Assembly: GCA_947503935.1 (NCBI GenBank)
Contig: CANNFR010000004.1
Location: forward strand, 124,001-188,000
DNA from: an uncultured Paracoccaceae bacterium
GTDB taxonomy: Bacteria > Pseudomonadota > Alphaproteobacteria > Rhodobacterales > Rhodobacteraceae
Direction: 5' to 3'
Length of the DNA stretch: 64,000 nt
Both the position numbers and the translations under genes were made by a program. Shown here one piece after another: positions 25,681 to 33,603 of this stretch; the first letter of the stretch is position 1; the number at the start of each line of letters is the position of its first letter. The notes under the pieces are model-generated. The model saw nothing but the letters and a program-made list of their open reading frames with translations, searched no databases and had not been told where the DNA came from.

Positions 25681-27111
25681 ATGCGTTTGGGTCTGCTGCT
25701 GATCGTTTTCATCTTGGCGCTGGCAAGCCACGGTCCCGCCGTAGCGCAGCCATTCGTCGGTAAATGCGTCAGCCCGAACGAGCCCTTCACCATCCGTGGT
25801 GGCAATTTCGGCCCCCAGCCCCCCAGCCAGGTCATTTTGCTTGGTGAGCGGCGGGTTCGGTTGCGCGTTTTGGGCTGGTCGAACAGCCGGATCAGGTTGT
25901 TGCTGCCACGCAGACCGCGCGGCCTTGATGAGACGAGTTATCCGATCCAGGTCACCTTCGGCACCGCCGGTGCGCAGACCATCGGACGCATCACCCTTTG
26001 CCCGGCGGCACCACGGGGCGAGCGTGTTACCCGCCGCGCTGGCCGTGATGAGGTGGCTGCCCCCAATCGGTCGCCGGAATACGTGGTCTCGGTCCCGCCA
26101 TCTCAGGCCGGCAATGCGCAGAACGCCTTGCAGCAGGCCGGTGCGACGTTGTTGCGGACCCGGCCGTTGCCCTCGATCGGGCGGGTTCTTCTGATCGTAC
26201 AATTGCCGCCCTCCTTGCCCCTGGCCTCGGCTGCGCAAATTCTGCAAGGGGCGGCGCCCGCGGCGCGGATCGACGTGCATCGCATCTATGGCCTGGCAGA
26301 AGGCCCCCGCCAATTCGCCGCAGCACTTGTGGGGGATGATCCCGCCCGCCGCTGCACTCTGCGCCGGTCTGTGCGGGTGGGCCTGATTGACGGACCGGTC
26401 GATCGCGCGCACCCCGCGCTGGCCGGGGTGCCGCTTGTGCAGGCCTCGTTCCTGAACCGGGGGCAACGCCCCGTTTCAGCAGCCCACGGCACCGGGATCG
26501 CTGCCCTGATCGGCGGGCGGGCGGATGCCGGCCCGTTCGCGGGCTTTGCCTCAGGTGCGTCGCTTTATGCCGCCAATGCCTTTTATGCCTCGCGCGGCCG
26601 CAGCCAGGCCAACCTTGAAGGCGTCGCGGCCTCGCTTGACTGGCTGACCGGGCAGGGCGTGCGGTTGGTGAACATGTCCTTCGCAGGGGCGCCGAACGCC
26701 GCGCTTGCCGATGTGATCTCGGCCACGGCGGGGCAGGGTGTGGTGATGGTGGCCTCGTCGGGCAATGATGGTCAGCGCACCCCGGCCTTTCCGGCGGCCG
26801 CGCCAGAGGTCATTGCGGTGACCGCCGTCGATGCCCGCGCGCGGCTTTACAATCGCGCCAATACCGGCCCGCATATCGAATTCGCGGCACCCGGCGTTGA
26901 TGTCTTCGCCGCCGAAAGCCGTCGCGGTGGCTATGTCTCGGGCACGTCCTACGCCTCGGCCATCGTGACGGGCCTTGCCGCCCGGCTGCAAGCTCAGGGC
27001 GCCGGTAGCAACGCGATCCGCCGCAGCCTGCAACGCGGCGCGCGCGACCTTGGCCCGGCAGGCCGCGACGATCGGTTTGGCTGGGGGCTGATCTCATCCG
27101 GCGGATGCTGA
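25681..27111 (+). CDS. secreted subtilase (S8 family serine peptidase) with IPT/TIG-like N-domain
   Basis: This 476-aa protein has a signal peptide (first ~22 residues), an IPT/TIG-like Ig domain (about 30-108, with FTIRGGNFGPQPPSQVIL and WSNSRIRLLLP), a propeptide-like segment (about 133-203, YVVSVPP to DVHRIYG) and the S8 catalytic domain (230-470). The triad is Asp237 (GLIDGPVD), His269 (AAHGTGIA) and Ser423 (SGTSYASA), with the oxyanion Asn362 (SSGNDG), so the enzyme looks active. It is the last gene of the ECF/anti-sigma unit, 1 bp after the anti-sigma stop. It may cleave the anti-sigma factor, or be the effector that the sigma factor controls. Confidence 0.85.
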   Translation: MRLGLLLIVFILALASHGPAVAQPFVGKCVSPNEPFTIRGGNFGPQPPSQVILLGERRVRLRVLGWSNSRIRLLLPRRPRGLDETSYPIQVTFGTAGAQTIGRITLCPAAPRGERVTRRAGRDEVAAPNRSPEYVVSVPPSQAGNAQNALQQAGATLLRTRPLPSIGRVLLIVQLPPSLPLASAAQILQGAAPAARIDVHRIYGLAEGPRQFAAALVGDDPARRCTLRRSVRVGLIDGPVDRAHPALAGVPLVQASFLNRGQRPVSAAHGTGIAALIGGRADAGPFAGFASGASLYAANAFYASRGRSQANLEGVAASLDWLTGQGVRLVNMSFAGAPNAALADVISATAGQGVVMVASSGNDGQRTPAFPAAAPEVIAVTAVDARARLYNRANTGPHIEFAAPGVDVFAAESRRGGYVSGTSYASAIVTGLAARLQAQGAGSNAIRRSLQRGARDLGPAGRDDRFGWGLISSGGC

Positions 27112-27322
27112 TCGCGCCTTTGCCTATCCCGGCTAAGGGGCAGGAGCCTGGATCGGCTGGGAGGGGTCAAGTATAGGCTTTCGAGAGGCGCTGGCCGATG
27201 TCGGCCGTTTTTCCTCAGCGCGGGGAAAACGGCTTGATCTGCAAGCAAGATATCCTCGGATGGATAAAACAGGCTGCTGGCGCAACGTCTTCTGGTGACG
27301 GGCGGATACCGCGCGTTTTACG

Positions 27323-29179
27323 TCATCCGCCCTGGAAGTAATCGTAGACCGTTTGCGCGACTTTCTCGGAAATCCCCTCGACCGCTTTCAAATCCTCCAC
27401 GCCTGCGCGGGCCACGGCCTTGGCGGACCCGAAATGCGCCAGCAACGCCCGCTTGCGGGTGGCGCCGACGCCGGGGACGTCGTCGAGGGGAGTGGCGGAG
27501 ACGGCTTTTGACCGCTTCGCGCGGTGCGCGCCGATGGCGAAGCGGTGCGCCTCATCCCGCAGGCGTTGCACGAAGTAGAGCACGGGGTCATTGTGGCGGA
27601 GCGCGGTGGGGCGTTGACCGGGGCGGTGGAATTCCTCCTTGCCGGCGTCGCGGTCGATGCCTTTGGCGACACCGATCATCGCGATGTCGTCGACGCCAAG
27701 ATCGGCCATGATGCCCGCCACTGCGCTGACCTGCCCCGCGCCGCCGTCGATCAGCAACAGGTCGGGCCAGGCCTCGGTCTGGCGATCGGGATCTTCCTTC
27801 AGGAGGCGCTGAAAGCGGCGGGTCAGCACCTCTTTCATCATGCCGAAATCGTCGCCGGGCGTGATCTCGGTGCCCTTGATGTTGAACTTGCGGTACTGGC
27901 TTTTCAGAAAGCCCTCGGGCCCCGCCACGATCATGCCGCCCACCGCATTGGTGCCCTGGATATGCGAGTTGTCATAGACCTCGATCCGCCGCGGCGGAGC
28001 CTCAAGCGCGAAAGCCTCGGCCAGACCATTGAGCAGCTTGGTCTGGGCCGCACTTTCCGACATGCGGCGGGCCAGACTTTCGCGGGCATTCTTGGCGGCA
28101 TGGGCCACAAGCTCGGCCTTTTCGCCGCGGAGCGGGACGGCCAGTTCAACCTTGCGGCCAAGCTTTTGGCACAGCGCTTCGGCCATCAGATCTTCGTTGT
28201 CGATGGGGTTGGACAGAAGAATCAAGCGGGCCGGATCCTTGGTATCGTAGAATTGGCCCAGAAACGCCTCGAGCACTTCCGGCGCCTCGGCGCCCGCGCC
28301 GGTGCGGGGGTAGTAATCGCGATTGCCCCAGTTCTGGTTGGCACGGATGAAGAAGACCTGCACGCAAGCCTGCCCGCCTTCCATGTGCAGCGCAATCACA
28401 TCCGCCTCGGGCACGCCTTGCGGATTGATGCCCTGGCTGCCCTGGATCTGGGTCAGGGCGCGGATGCGGTCGCGCAAGGCGGCGGCGCGTTCGAACTCCA
28501 TCGCGTCTGAGGCCTCAGACATTTCGGCGGCGAGGTTCGATTGCACCTTGGTCGACTTGCCCTGCAAGAAGCGTTCGGCATCGGCGACCAGCGCGCCATA
28601 CCCCGCCTCGTCGATATACCCCGTACAGGGGGCCGAGCAGCGCTTGATCTGATAGAGTAGGCAGGGCCGCGTACGGGTGGCGAAGGTCGCGTCGGAGCAA
28701 TTGCGCAGCAAAAACACCTTTTGCAGCTGGTTCAGCGTGCGGTTCACAGCGCCCGCGCTGGCGAAGGGGCCGTAATAGCTGCCCTTCTCGCGCTTGGCGC
28801 CGCGATGCTTTTTGATCTGCGGGAAGGCGTGTTCGCGGCTGACCAGAATATTGGGAAAGCTCTTGTCGTCGCGCAGCAGCACGTTGTAGCGGGGTTTCAG
28901 CTGCTTGATCAGGTTCTGTTCGAGAAGCAGCGCCTCGGTTTCCGTCTCGGTCGTCAGGAACATCATCGAGGCGGTTTCCGCGATCATCCGGGCGATGCGC
29001 GGGCTGTGGCCGGTCGGGCGGGAATACGAGGTGACGCGGGCCTTCAGGTTGCGCGCCTTGCCGACATAGAGGACGCGGGATTCAGCATCCAGCATACGGT
29101 AGACGCCGGGGCCGGTACCCAGCGTGCGGAGGTAGGATTGGATCCGGGCGTGCCCGGTCTGATCCTTCCTTTGCGTCAT
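27323..29179 (-). CDS. uvrC: excinuclease ABC subunit C (UvrC)
   Basis: This 618-aa protein makes both incisions in nucleotide excision repair together with UvrA/UvrB. The N-terminal GIY-YIG nuclease is seen in [12 protein letters not shown] and [14 protein letters not shown], the Cys cluster in [21 protein letters not shown] (two segments), and the UVR motif in the mid-protein ([17 protein letters not shown]). The C-terminal RNase H-like nuclease has [19 protein letters not shown] and [12 protein letters not shown]. The helix-hairpin-helix pair sits at the end ([20 protein letters not shown]). Length is normal. It is convergent with the subtilase gene. Confidence 0.95.
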   Translation of the reverse strand: MTQRKDQTGHARIQSYLRTLGTGPGVYRMLDAESRVLYVGKARNLKARVTSYSRPTGHSPRIARMIAETASMMFLTTETETEALLLEQNLIKQLKPRYNVLLRDDKSFPNILVSREHAFPQIKKHRGAKREKGSYYGPFASAGAVNRTLNQLQKVFLLRNCSDATFATRTRPCLLYQIKRCSAPCTGYIDEAGYGALVADAERFLQGKSTKVQSNLAAEMSEASDAMEFERAAALRDRIRALTQIQGSQGINPQGVPEADVIALHMEGGQACVQVFFIRANQNWGNRDYYPRTGAGAEAPEVLEAFLGQFYDTKDPARLILLSNPIDNEDLMAEALCQKLGRKVELAVPLRGEKAELVAHAAKNARESLARRMSESAAQTKLLNGLAEAFALEAPPRRIEVYDNSHIQGTNAVGGMIVAGPEGFLKSQYRKFNIKGTEITPGDDFGMMKEVLTRRFQRLLKEDPDRQTEAWPDLLLIDGGAGQVSAVAGIMADLGVDDIAMIGVAKGIDRDAGKEEFHRPGQRPTALRHNDPVLYFVQRLRDEAHRFAIGAHRAKRSKAVSATPLDDVPGVGATRKRALLAHFGSAKAVARAGVEDLKAVEGISEKVAQTVYDYFQGG

Positions 29180-29489
29180 ACGAACGGCCCCCTGATTCTG
29201 TGCCTAGCGCTGCATCGGCTGGCAGCCAGCTTCAAGGAAAACCTTCTCCACCACTTCTGTGGATAAGTCGGGTGATATGTTTTGGAGCATGCGGATTTTT
29301 CCTTGTTTTTGGCCTGCTTCGTTACTTTGCCTAAAAAATAGGCGGTTCTGTAACGCACTGATTTTCAAGGAAAGAATTTTGACTAGTGGTCAAATCCCTG
29401 AAAACCTTCACAGAATCGAAACGAGTGTGTCACAAATGTGCCAATGGTGCACAAGTCAACCCCTCTGGCCGGGTGAAGCACCGAAAATT
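29180..29489. other. 310-bp gene-free stretch upstream of uvrC
   Basis: This interval lies between the 5' end of uvrC and the 3' end of the SDR gene, both on the minus strand. It should contain the uvrC promoter. It is locally AT-richer than its surroundings. I see no ORF with coding character, no clear SOS box and no RNA gene in it. Confidence 0.4.
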
Positions 29490-30269
29490 TCACTCAACTC
29501 CAAGGATATCGGGGGTCTCCCAGGCCAGATGCTGGCCTCCGTCGATGCACAAAAGCTGGCCCGTGACGGCGGGCGCATCGAGGAAATATCCAAGCGCGGC
29601 GGTGATGTCGGACGGGTTGGCGCCGCGTTTCAGGATCGTGGCGTTGCGCTGACGGGCGAAGTGGTCTTCGGACTGGCGCCCGCCCCGCAAAGTCGGCCCC
29701 GGGCCGATGGCGTTCACCCGCACTTTCGGGGCCAATGCCTGGGCGGCGGTCTGGGTGAAGGCCCAAAGACCCATCTTGGCGATCGTGTAGGTCATGAATT
29801 CGGGCGTCAGCTTGCGCACGCGCTGGTCGATCATGTTGACGACCAGAGCCTGCGCCAAAGGTTCATTGTTGTCGTCGGCCAAAGGCTCGGGCGCAGAGGC
29901 GGCCAGCGCCTGCGTCAGGACGAAGGGCGCGCGGAGGTTGGATTCCAGATGCCGGTCCCAGCTTTCGCGGGTGGCGGTGTCGATTCGGTCGTATTCGAAG
30001 ATCGAAGCGTTGTTGACCAGGACGGTCAGCGCACCGCCCAGCGCCTCGGCCGCCCGGGGGCCAAGGGCTTGGGTTTCGTCCTCGTCCAGCAGATCGGCTT
30101 GCAGAGCCGTGGCCTGACGCCCCATGGCGCGGATCTGGGCGGCGACCTCTTCGGCCGCATCGGCGGAGCTTGCGTAATGCACCGCCACGTCATAGCCCCG
30201 CTGCCCGAGGTAGAGCGCCATCGCCCGGCCCAGCCGTTTGCCCGCGCCCGTTACAAGTGCCTTGCCCAT
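29490..30269 (-). CDS. SDR oxidoreductase, FolM/pteridine reductase-like
   Basis: This 259-aa short-chain dehydrogenase starts MGKALVTGAGKRLGRAMAL. The TGAxKRLG form of the NADP-binding loop is typical of pteridine reductases and of FolM dihydromonapterin reductase. NNASIFEYD follows, and the active-site Tyr/Lys are in YTIAKMGLW. The end TGQLLCIDGGQHL is usual for SDRs. It probably reduces dihydropterins with NADPH in the cytoplasm. The antiporter gene upstream ends 12 bp before its start on the same strand. Confidence 0.82.
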   Translation of the reverse strand: MGKALVTGAGKRLGRAMALYLGQRGYDVAVHYASSADAAEEVAAQIRAMGRQATALQADLLDEDETQALGPRAAEALGGALTVLVNNASIFEYDRIDTATRESWDRHLESNLRAPFVLTQALAASAPEPLADDNNEPLAQALVVNMIDQRVRKLTPEFMTYTIAKMGLWAFTQTAAQALAPKVRVNAIGPGPTLRGGRQSEDHFARQRNATILKRGANPSDITAALGYFLDAPAVTGQLLCIDGGQHLAWETPDILGVE

Positions 30270-30281
30270 CCTGCGCGCCCC

Positions 30282-31244
30282 TCAGACCAGAAGATAGACC
30301 ATGTAGGACACATAGCCCGCCACGAACAGGCCGCCCACCACGGGGCCGATATCGCGACGCATGAAGACGAACGGCACCAAGACCAGCGAGGCCGCCAGCA
30401 TCACCCAAAGGTCAAAGCGCAGGAATTCGGCGTCGACCGGGATCGGGCCGACAAGGCTGGCCACGCCGATGATGCCCAGAAGGTTGAACACGTTCGACCC
30501 GATGACATTACCCAGCGCCACATCGGCCGACCTGCGGATCGCGGCCATGACGGTGGTCGCAAGCTCGGGCAGCGAGGTGCCGAGGGCGACAAGGGTCAGC
30601 CCGATCACCGCCTCGCTGACCCCGATCACTCGCGCGATGTTGACCGCGCCGTCGACCAGAAGATGCGCGCCAACCGGCAGCCCGATAATGCCGAGCCCGA
30701 GGAAAAAGGCGATCTTTCCCCGCGAAATGCTGGGGTCGGCGCCCTCGAGGTCTTCCACGTCATCATCATCCGCGGCCGCCGCGCAGGCCGCTTTGTGCCG
30801 CCGCGCATGGGCGTAGGATTGCCAGAGCATGAAGGTCAGGCCCGCCAGCAGGATCAGACCCGACCACCAGGCGAAGACACCGACAAAGGCCAGGCCGATG
30901 AAGAGGAAGGTGCCCAGCATCATCGTGATGTAGCTCTGCGAAGTATCCAGGCGGCTGGTATGCAGGGTTGAGATCAAGGCAGGCACGCCCAGAACCAAAA
31001 GCACATTGGCGATGTTCGAGCCGACCACATTGCCCAGCGCAATGCCCGGCGCGCCGTCGAGTATGGCCTTGATCGAGACCAGAAGCTCAGGCGCCGAGGT
31101 ACCGAAGGCGACGACGGTCAGGCCGACCACAAGGGCAGGGATGCCCAGACGTAGTGCCAAGTTCACGGCCCCCTTGACCAGAAAATCCCCCGCGAAGACG
31201 AGGATCACCAGACCGGCGGCGACGGCGAGCAGATCAAAGATCAA
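30282..31244 (-). CDS. calcium/sodium:cation antiporter (CaCA family, YrbG-like)
   Basis: This 320-aa inner-membrane exchanger is built of two inverted repeats of five helices. Each carries an alpha-repeat: VVAFGTSAPELLVSIKA with GNVVGSNIANVLLVLG in the first half, and LVALGTSLPELATTVMA with GNVIGSNVFNLLGIIG in the second. The acidic residues of GTS-x-PE are the ion ligands. An acidic hydrophilic loop (DDDDVEDLEGAD) joins the halves. It exports Ca2+ in exchange for Na+ or H+. It lies in a minus-strand run with the small protein and the S49 peptidase gene. Confidence 0.92.
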   Translation of the reverse strand: MIFDLLAVAAGLVILVFAGDFLVKGAVNLALRLGIPALVVGLTVVAFGTSAPELLVSIKAILDGAPGIALGNVVGSNIANVLLVLGVPALISTLHTSRLDTSQSYITMMLGTFLFIGLAFVGVFAWWSGLILLAGLTFMLWQSYAHARRHKAACAAAADDDDVEDLEGADPSISRGKIAFFLGLGIIGLPVGAHLLVDGAVNIARVIGVSEAVIGLTLVALGTSLPELATTVMAAIRRSADVALGNVIGSNVFNLLGIIGVASLVGPIPVDAEFLRFDLWVMLAASLVLVPFVFMRRDIGPVVGGLFVAGYVSYMVYLLV

Positions 31245-31253
31245 GGAGGAGCC

Positions 31254-31436
31254 TCACTTACTCTGGCAGGCGCAAGGGCTCTGGCCGATGACGTAGGACC
31301 CGCAATCGGGGCATTTGCGGGGTTTCGGCGGCAGATCGGTGCGTTTGGCCCGGCGCGGCAGACGCAGGCGCAGCTTTCCGAACATCGCGAGAACCGCAAT
31401 GCCGACCAGAAACAGCGTGATGATCTTGAACAGCAC
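31254..31436 (-). CDS. 60-aa membrane-anchored zinc-ribbon-like protein
   Basis: The product begins with one hydrophobic helix (MLFKIITLFLVGIAVLAMFG), continues with a very basic stretch (KLRLRLPRRAKR) and ends with KCPDCGSYVIGQSPCAC, a four-Cys half zinc ribbon. The start is 3 bp after the S49 peptidase stop and the stop 9 bp before the antiporter start, so it is in an operon. It could recruit nucleic acid or a partner to the membrane. The family is not recognised, though I believe related small ORFs occur in Rhodobacterales. Confidence 0.75.
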   Translation of the reverse strand: MLFKIITLFLVGIAVLAMFGKLRLRLPRRAKRTDLPPKPRKCPDCGSYVIGQSPCACQSK

Positions 31437-31439
31437 CGG

Positions 31440-32234
31440 TCAGAGCCCGAACCGCGCCCAAAGCGCGCGCTCCTCAAGCCCGTCCAGCGCATCGCCGACG
31501 ATCGAGGCGCCGAGCCTTTGCAGAAGGGGGCGCTTCTGGCCGTACCGGATAAAGCGCACCTTGTCGCCGAACCGGTCTTTCATCACCGGCACCAGATGGC
31601 CGATGGCATCGGCCAGCCCAACCTCGACGGCCTGCCGCCCGACCCAGACATCGCCGGTAAAAAGGTCCTGCCCCTCAGGCAGCTTGGCGCCGCGCCGGTC
31701 CTTGATCTGGGCGATGAAGCTGTCGTGGATCGGCTCCTGAAGGGCCTTCAGGCGGGCGACATCCTCGGGCTTTTCGGGGCTGAACGGGTCCATGAAGCTT
31801 TTCGACTTGCCGGCGGTGTGGATGCGCCGCTCGATCCCCTGGCGATCGAGGAACCGGTTCACCCCGAACGAGGCGTAGATCACCCCGATCGAGCCGACGA
31901 TCGAGCTGTCATCGACGATGATCTCATCGGCGGCCGAGGCCAGCCAATAGCCGCCGGAGGCCGCGACGTCCTCAACGAAGGCGATGACCGGCACCTCCTT
32001 CTCATCGGCAAGCCGACGGATGCGGGCTGCGATCAGCGAGGATTGCACCGGCGAGCCACCCGGAGAGTTCACGACCAGCGCCACGGCGGCAGGCTTGCCC
32101 CGCCGGAAGGCGCGTTCGATCATCGGGGCGAGGGCTGCGTCCGACATACCGCGCGGGCCTGCGGCGATCATGCCTGACAGGCGCAAAACGGCGACGGCGG
32201 GGGCGCGGCGGAAAATATTGGGCATCGTTACCAT
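31440..32234 (-). CDS. S49-family signal peptide peptidase-like protease (SppA/SohB type)
   Basis: This 264-aa serine protease has the Ser-Lys dyad of S49 enzymes: Ser93 in VEDVAASGGYWLA and Lys145 in HTAGKSKSFMDPF, 52 residues apart as in Bacillus SppA. VNSPGGSP is the substrate-binding loop. There is no evident N-terminal membrane anchor, so it may be a cytoplasmic or peripheral tetramer or octamer that degrades signal peptides. The start is ATG 32234 (GGGG four bases upstream); ATG 32225 is possible. Confidence 0.85.
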   Translation of the reverse strand: MVTMPNIFRRAPAVAVLRLSGMIAAGPRGMSDAALAPMIERAFRRGKPAAVALVVNSPGGSPVQSSLIAARIRRLADEKEVPVIAFVEDVAASGGYWLASAADEIIVDDSSIVGSIGVIYASFGVNRFLDRQGIERRIHTAGKSKSFMDPFSPEKPEDVARLKALQEPIHDSFIAQIKDRRGAKLPEGQDLFTGDVWVGRQAVEVGLADAIGHLVPVMKDRFGDKVRFIRYGQKRPLLQRLGASIVGDALDGLEERALWARFGL

Positions 32235-32594
32235 GTGGCCCCATGTAGAGCGCCGGGCCACCGGGAACAAGGCGCGCCCGTCAGACATATCCGGCCTGTG
32301 GCAACGAATGGACATCGCGCGGCTTAGATGGCCTCAGCTATTCCCCACTACGAAGGGCGAGGCCCCCGAAATGGTTTGATCGCAGCTGGCCATCGTGCGG
32401 GCTTTACAGCCCTTCGCCAACGAGAATCCAATGCTGGCTTCCTACGCTTTGCGTTCCGCTATTTCCGACAAGATCAGGCCCCACTTCGCCAATAGCTCAG
32501 CTTTGCCCCGTGATGGCCGCAAGACGGCTTCAAGAGTTCTATCGTCCCAGGATCGACCTTTCTCATGTCGGACCTTTCGTCGTGACGCCTCAAA
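32235..32594. other. 360-bp gene-free stretch between S49 peptidase and transglutaminase-like gene
   Basis: No reading frame here has coding character, SD or recognisable motif on either strand. It lies upstream of the S49 gene and downstream of the transglutaminase-like gene. It may be the decayed edge of an inserted segment. Confidence 0.35.
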
Positions 32595-33284
32595 TCAAAC
32601 CTTTTCAAGACGCACTGCTTCGACCCGGCGATTTACACCGCCAATCAGATGCCGATAGACCCACATTCGGAAACCGTCTGGCCGGTTTCTGTAATTCTCG
32701 CTCTCATAATATGCGGATGGATCATCCCAGGTGCCGTGGTCATCGGTTACCGCGGCCATCTGTTGATAGACCTCATGATCAAGGTCCAAATTTGCACTGG
32801 CCTCGCCATCGTCCAGCGCGACCGAAAAGCCAACCGACCAGCCCAGGCGTTTGATCTTGGCCTTTGCGGCGTCAAACAATGTCTTGTCATTGATAAACGT
32901 GTCGATCCGCCGCCAGCGGCCCTCGATCTCGACTTCGATCCACGAATGGGAAATCTCTCTCGGCATCAACCAATAGGCCAGGCCCGTAAAGAAACCCTTT
33001 TGGATATCCTTGGAGATCAGCGAGAAGTGGATGCGCGCCGGAATGCCGGCCGCCTTGCAAAGGGCCAGCAACAGCGTGGCCTTCGTGTTGCATTGCCCGT
33101 ATCCCAGCCGGATCGTGTCCGACGCTTTCACGAAATCGCCATCCAATGGAAAACCGAACCGGACATCATCACGCACATAGTGGAAAATCCGGTCGAGTTT
33201 GCCGCGCGCCGTTTTCTCGGACTGGGTCAAACGAGCGGACAATTCCTTGATGGTCGGATGATCGTAGTCAGCAAGCTTGTCCAT
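32595..33284 (-). CDS. transglutaminase-like cysteine protease-fold protein
   Basis: The 229-aa protein has the transglutaminase core triad: Cys in GYGQCNTKATLLLALCKAAG (given as YGQCNTKATLL), His in EISHSWIEVEIEG and Asp in WRRIDTFIND. Such proteins hydrolyse or transfer amide bonds, or act on peptides. No signal peptide is seen. GC is clearly lower than in the flanking genes (30 of 60 bases in 32941-33000 by hand count), and gene-free stretches border it on both sides. This suggests recent acquisition between the S49 gene and smc. The start at 33284 (ATG) has no good SD; TTG 33332 is an alternative. Confidence 0.72.
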   Translation of the reverse strand: MDKLADYDHPTIKELSARLTQSEKTARGKLDRIFHYVRDDVRFGFPLDGDFVKASDTIRLGYGQCNTKATLLLALCKAAGIPARIHFSLISKDIQKGFFTGLAYWLMPREISHSWIEVEIEGRWRRIDTFINDKTLFDAAKAKIKRLGWSVGFSVALDDGEASANLDLDHEVYQQMAAVTDDHGTWDDPSAYYESENYRNRPDGFRMWVYRHLIGGVNRRVEAVRLEKV

Positions 33285-33603
33285 AGGCACGGGATACCAA
33301 GCCCACCTGTCCGTCGCATTGACGCAAGTCAACCGTCTACCTCGGCCTCGCGCCGCAACTGGCCAAGGGCTGTAGGAAGAACTGCTACCCGGTCGGCATG
33401 AGATCGATGCAACGGGCGGCTAGCAGCGCCATCCGTCTGTAAGAATGATACGTGGTTCCAGGAGAAATGGGCGCAGTGCGATTCCTCGAGAGTTGGTTGT
33501 AATCGCCTGCAATATCCTCGGGCACTTATCCATCTCGGCTAGGCCTCGAAGTTTTGCACTTCACGTGGATAGCGGCATCGCATTCTGACGACGGAGGCTT
33601 TGG
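33285..33603. other. 319-bp gene-free stretch between transglutaminase-like gene and smc 3' end
   Basis: I find no gene, RNA or clear hairpin here. Composition is mixed and AT-richer than smc. It must hold the promoter of the transglutaminase-like gene, but no good -35/-10 pair stands out. Confidence 0.35.

Noticed and set aside
27300-27332. GGGCGGAT/ATCCGCCC inverted repeat at the uvrC 3' end as a terminator
   Set aside because: One arm lies over the uvrC stop codon and no T-tract follows on either strand.
29259-30971. Long open plus-strand frame (570 codons) antisense to the SDR and antiporter genes
   Set aside because: It has no SD or family motif and mirrors two well-recognised genes on the other strand. 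Long shadow frames are expected in high-GC DNA.
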